DNA from: Nitrospinota bacterium
Lineage (GTDB): Bacteria > UBA8248
NCBI GenBank assembly: GCA_003506735.1
Contig: DNYS01000031.1
Coordinates: 15,513 to 22,619, forward strand
Length of the DNA stretch: 7,107 nt
Direction of reading: 5' to 3'
Shown: positions 5,240-7,107 of the stretch, in pieces
Layout of the letters: every line of letters starts with the position of its first letter
How positions within the stretch are numbered: position 1 is the first letter of the stretch
Position numbers and translations under genes: made by a program
The notes under the pieces: model-generated
What the model was told of the DNA's origin: nothing
What the model saw: only the letters and a program-made list of their open reading frames with translations
Database searches by the model: none

Positions 5240-5719
5240 TTAAATGAGCCCGGAAAATTTTCCCGCGGCGAGGATAAGCCACCCGGCCATCCCGGCGGCC
5301 AGATCGTCCGCCACAACGCCCCACCCCCCCGGCCATTTTTCGATGCGCCCGAAGGGCTTCCAGATGTCGAGAATCCGGAAAACGGTAAAGCCCGCGATAA
5401 GATTCACGGGATTCGGGGCCGAGCCCAACAGGCAAAGCAACTGGCCCGCCACCTCGTCGGCGACGATTTCGGGCGGGTCCTTTTGTCCGGATTCCCGTTC
5501 GACCACCCCCGCCGCCCAAACCGCGGCGATCCCGGTGAGTAAAAAAACCGCGGCCGGAAAGTAAGCGCCGCCCCTGTAAGAGAGCCAGTAAATAGCGACG
5601 CCAAGGGCCGAACCCGCCGTGCCGGGCGCAAGCGAAAAATACCCGACGCCTCCCATGGTGGCGACGATCCGGGCAAGGGATGCGGCCTTTCCCCCTTCAT
5701 CCGAAGGCGAAAAGCTCAT
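5240..5719 (-). CDS. pgpA: Phosphatidylglycerophosphatase A
   Basis: This inner-membrane enzyme dephosphorylates phosphatidylglycerophosphate to phosphatidylglycerol. The 159 residues match the family. Conserved blocks are APGTAGS (31-37), KDPPEIVADEVAGQ (80-93), FRILDIWKPFG (114-124) and GGWGVVADDLAAG (131-143), whose acidic residues are proposed metal ligands or catalytic residues. Hydrophobic segments at about 38-48, 54-71, 94-112 and 140-157 fit a membrane protein. Its ATG overlaps the dxr stop as ATGA, indicating translational coupling. It shares the operon with cdsA, which makes the CDP-diacylglycerol that feeds the same pathway; the intervening enzyme PgsA is not in the window. Confidence 0.95.
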   Translation of the reverse strand: MSFSPSDEGGKAASLARIVATMGGVGYFSLAPGTAGSALGVAIYWLSYRGGAYFPAAVFLLTGIAAVWAAGVVERESGQKDPPEIVADEVAGQLLCLLGSAPNPVNLIAGFTVFRILDIWKPFGRIEKWPGGWGVVADDLAAGMAGWLILAAGKFSGLI

Positions 5720-6891
5720 GAGCGGACAGGAGTTCTCATGCCGTTGAGACGCGAGGCGGTGAATTCCCGGGCCCAGCGGTCGGCCTCCATGACGGCCTCG
5801 AGGCTCTCGGCCTTTCCGTTTTGATGATCGTCCAAGGCGGTTCCGACCAGGGCCGGAATATCCATGAAGCCGATTCGCGCATCCAAAAAGGCCGCGACGG
5901 CCACCTCGTTGGCCGCGTTGAGAACGGCGGGGGAGGTCCCACCCTCGGCCAGCGCCGCCTTGGCATGAGAGAGGCAGGGGAAGCGGGTCAGGTCCGGCTC
6001 CCCGAAGGTGAGCGAGCCCCTCTGGGCCAGGTCCAAGCGGGGCGCCTGGCAGGGAACGCGGTCCGGATAGCAGAGGGCCTGGGAGATCGAGATGCGCATG
6101 TCGGGCACGCTCATCTGGGCCAGGACGCTGCCATCGACAAATTCCACCAGGGCATGCACCACACTTTCAGGATGGATGAGTACATCCACCCGCTCGGGCG
6201 CCAGGCCGAAAAGCCAGCGCGCCTCGATCAGTTCCAGCCCCTTGTTCATCAGGCTGGCCGAATCGATGGTGATCTTGGGGCCCATCTTCCAGGTGGGATG
6301 CCGGAGCGCCGCCTCGCATGTGACATCGCGCAACGCGCCGATGGAAAGGTCCCGGAAGGGCCCCCCCGATGCGGTCAGGATAATCCGGTCCACCTCGGCG
6401 CCGGGGGCCCGGCCATTAAGAATCTGGAATACACCCGCGTGTTCGCTGTCGATGGGGAGGAGGGGCAGGCTCCGCTCCCTGGCCCGCCCGGTGACGAGTT
6501 CTCCCGCCATGACGAGCACTTCCTTGTTGGCCAGCGCGATCGATGCGCCCGACTCGATGGCGGCAAGCGTGGGCGCAAGACCGGCGGCGCCGACCAGCGC
6601 CGAGACCACGATCCCGGCCCCTGCGCCAGCCGCCACCTCGCGCAGGCCTTCTTCTCCGCTGAGAACCCGTATTCCGGCGGGCAAGGCCTCCCGGAGACGC
6701 TCCCCGTCGGTTGGATCCGCGACGGATACGAGCCGGGGGGAAAACGCGCGCGCCTGATCACTCAGTTTTTCCCAGTTCGAGCCTGCCGCCAGGGCGGCAA
6801 CATCGAACCGATCGGGATTGTCGGCGATCACCCGAAGGGTGTTCTCGCCGATGCTTCCCGTGGAACCCAATATGGCGACTGATTGGGGCAT
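5716..6891 (-). CDS. dxr: 1-deoxy-D-xylulose 5-phosphate reductoisomerase
   Basis: Dxr converts DXP to 2-C-methyl-D-erythritol 4-phosphate with NADPH, the committed step of the non-mevalonate isoprenoid pathway in the cytoplasm. The 391-residue length is normal. Visible are the NADPH-binding GSTGSIG (9-15), ANKEVLVMAG (121-130), metal-ligand region DSEH (148-151, Asp148 and Glu150), TASGGPFR (173-180), the active-site flap HPTWKMG (198-204) and DSASLMNKGLE (210-220, with third metal ligand Glu220). HPESVVHALV (240-249) also matches. The ATG at 6889-6891 has AGAGG 5 nt upstream. It begins 25 nt after cdsA and overlaps pgpA by 4 nt at its end. The neighbourhood cdsA–dxr is a classic bacterial order. 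Identification is firm. Confidence 0.98.
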   Translation of the reverse strand: MPQSVAILGSTGSIGENTLRVIADNPDRFDVAALAAGSNWEKLSDQARAFSPRLVSVADPTDGERLREALPAGIRVLSGEEGLREVAAGAGAGIVVSALVGAAGLAPTLAAIESGASIALANKEVLVMAGELVTGRARERSLPLLPIDSEHAGVFQILNGRAPGAEVDRIILTASGGPFRDLSIGALRDVTCEAALRHPTWKMGPKITIDSASLMNKGLELIEARWLFGLAPERVDVLIHPESVVHALVEFVDGSVLAQMSVPDMRISISQALCYPDRVPCQAPRLDLAQRGSLTFGEPDLTRFPCLSHAKAALAEGGTSPAVLNAANEVAVAAFLDARIGFMDIPALVGTALDDHQNGKAESLEAVMEADRWAREFTASRLNGMRTPVRS

Positions 6892-6908
6892 GAGCGCCTC
6901 TTCTTTCA

Positions 6909-6932
6909 GGCCGGCTTCAAGCCGGACCGGCC
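6909..6932. repeat. GC-rich inverted repeat across the cdsA stop codon
   Basis: The minus strand reads CCGGCTTGAAGCCGG (6911-6925), a perfect 7+1+7 inverted repeat containing the cdsA TGA (6917-6919). It is flanked by GGCC/CCGGCC, so the 24-nt stretch can also fold with longer loops. No T-run follows, so it is not a convincing terminator. It could be an mRNA-stability or processing hairpin between cdsA and dxr. Confidence 0.5.
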
Positions 6933-7107
6933 GTGATCCATCTCAAAAAATAATAAAAGGGCGGGGCCGCCAAAAGCAATCCGTCGATCCGGTCGAGGAA
7001 CCCGCCGTGCCCGGGGATTGCCGTGCCCGAATCCTTCTGGACCGCCGCCCGCTTGAAGAATGACTCGAACAGGTCGCCCACCTGGGCCAACACCCCCAGA
7101 ACCAGGG
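6917..7107 (-). CDS. cdsA: Phosphatidate cytidylyltransferase, C-terminal end (cut by window edge)
   Basis: CdsA makes CDP-diacylglycerol from phosphatidic acid and CTP at the inner membrane. The 62 visible C-terminal residues contain the complete family signature. This is [13 protein letters not shown] followed by [18 protein letters not shown], with the metal-binding Asp residues of the PGHGG…DRxD block, and then a final hydrophobic helix ([13 protein letters not shown]) before the stop at 6917-6919. The rest lies beyond position 7107. It is upstream of dxr by 25 nt on the same strand, so it is probably in the same operon. Confidence 0.96.
   Translation of the reverse strand, partial: LVLGVLAQVGDLFESFFKRAAVQKDSGTAIPGHGGFLDRIDGLLLAAPPFYYFLRWITAGPA

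Noticed and set aside
5821..6882. 353-codon plus-strand open frame opposite dxr
   Set aside because: Antisense shadow of a fully conserved Dxr; composition is His/Gly/Gln rich without motifs.

Overview
The window is a GC-rich bacterial chromosome segment made of housekeeping genes. The Gram-negative-style set (MEP isoprenoid enzyme Dxr, CdsA, PgpA, RecA/RecX, Def/Fmt) and the order pgpA–pncC–thpR–recA–recX recall deltaproteobacterial or related high-GC lineages. That placement rests on remembered gene order, not on a search. All recognised genes lie on the minus strand, so they are read from right to left. The one exception is a small plus-strand membrane-protein gene in the middle.

Right block (about 7107 down to 4069): the 3' end of cdsA, then dxr, pgpA, a stand-alone pncC (CinA C-terminal domain) and thpR. 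Gaps are 25 nt, a 4-nt ATGA overlap, about 20 nt and 10 nt, so this is almost certainly one operon. CdsA makes CDP-diacylglycerol and PgpA acts two steps later in phosphatidylglycerol synthesis. Dxr commits carbon to isoprenoids. PncC recycles pyridine nucleotide, and ThpR acts on RNA 2',3'-cyclic phosphate ends.

Middle (about 4068 to 2735): a convergent plus-strand gene at 3498-4013 encodes an unrecognised four-helix membrane protein. Upstream of it is a 763-bp non-coding stretch holding an extremely AT-rich island (about 3001-3090) and a good sigma-70-like promoter facing recA. Just before the membrane-protein gene there is a short leader ORF and a perfect 14-bp tandem duplication. Removing one copy would fuse the leader ORF in frame to the membrane protein; this is the most unusual signal in the window.

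Left block (2734 to 1): recA, recX, def and the 5' part of fmt. RecA and RecX form the recombinase/modulator pair. Def and Fmt handle removal and addition of the formyl group at the initiator methionine. A promoter-like sequence between def and fmt suggests fmt may also be transcribed separately. I see no mobile element, CRISPR array, tRNA or rRNA, and no evidence of an undescribed multi-gene system.
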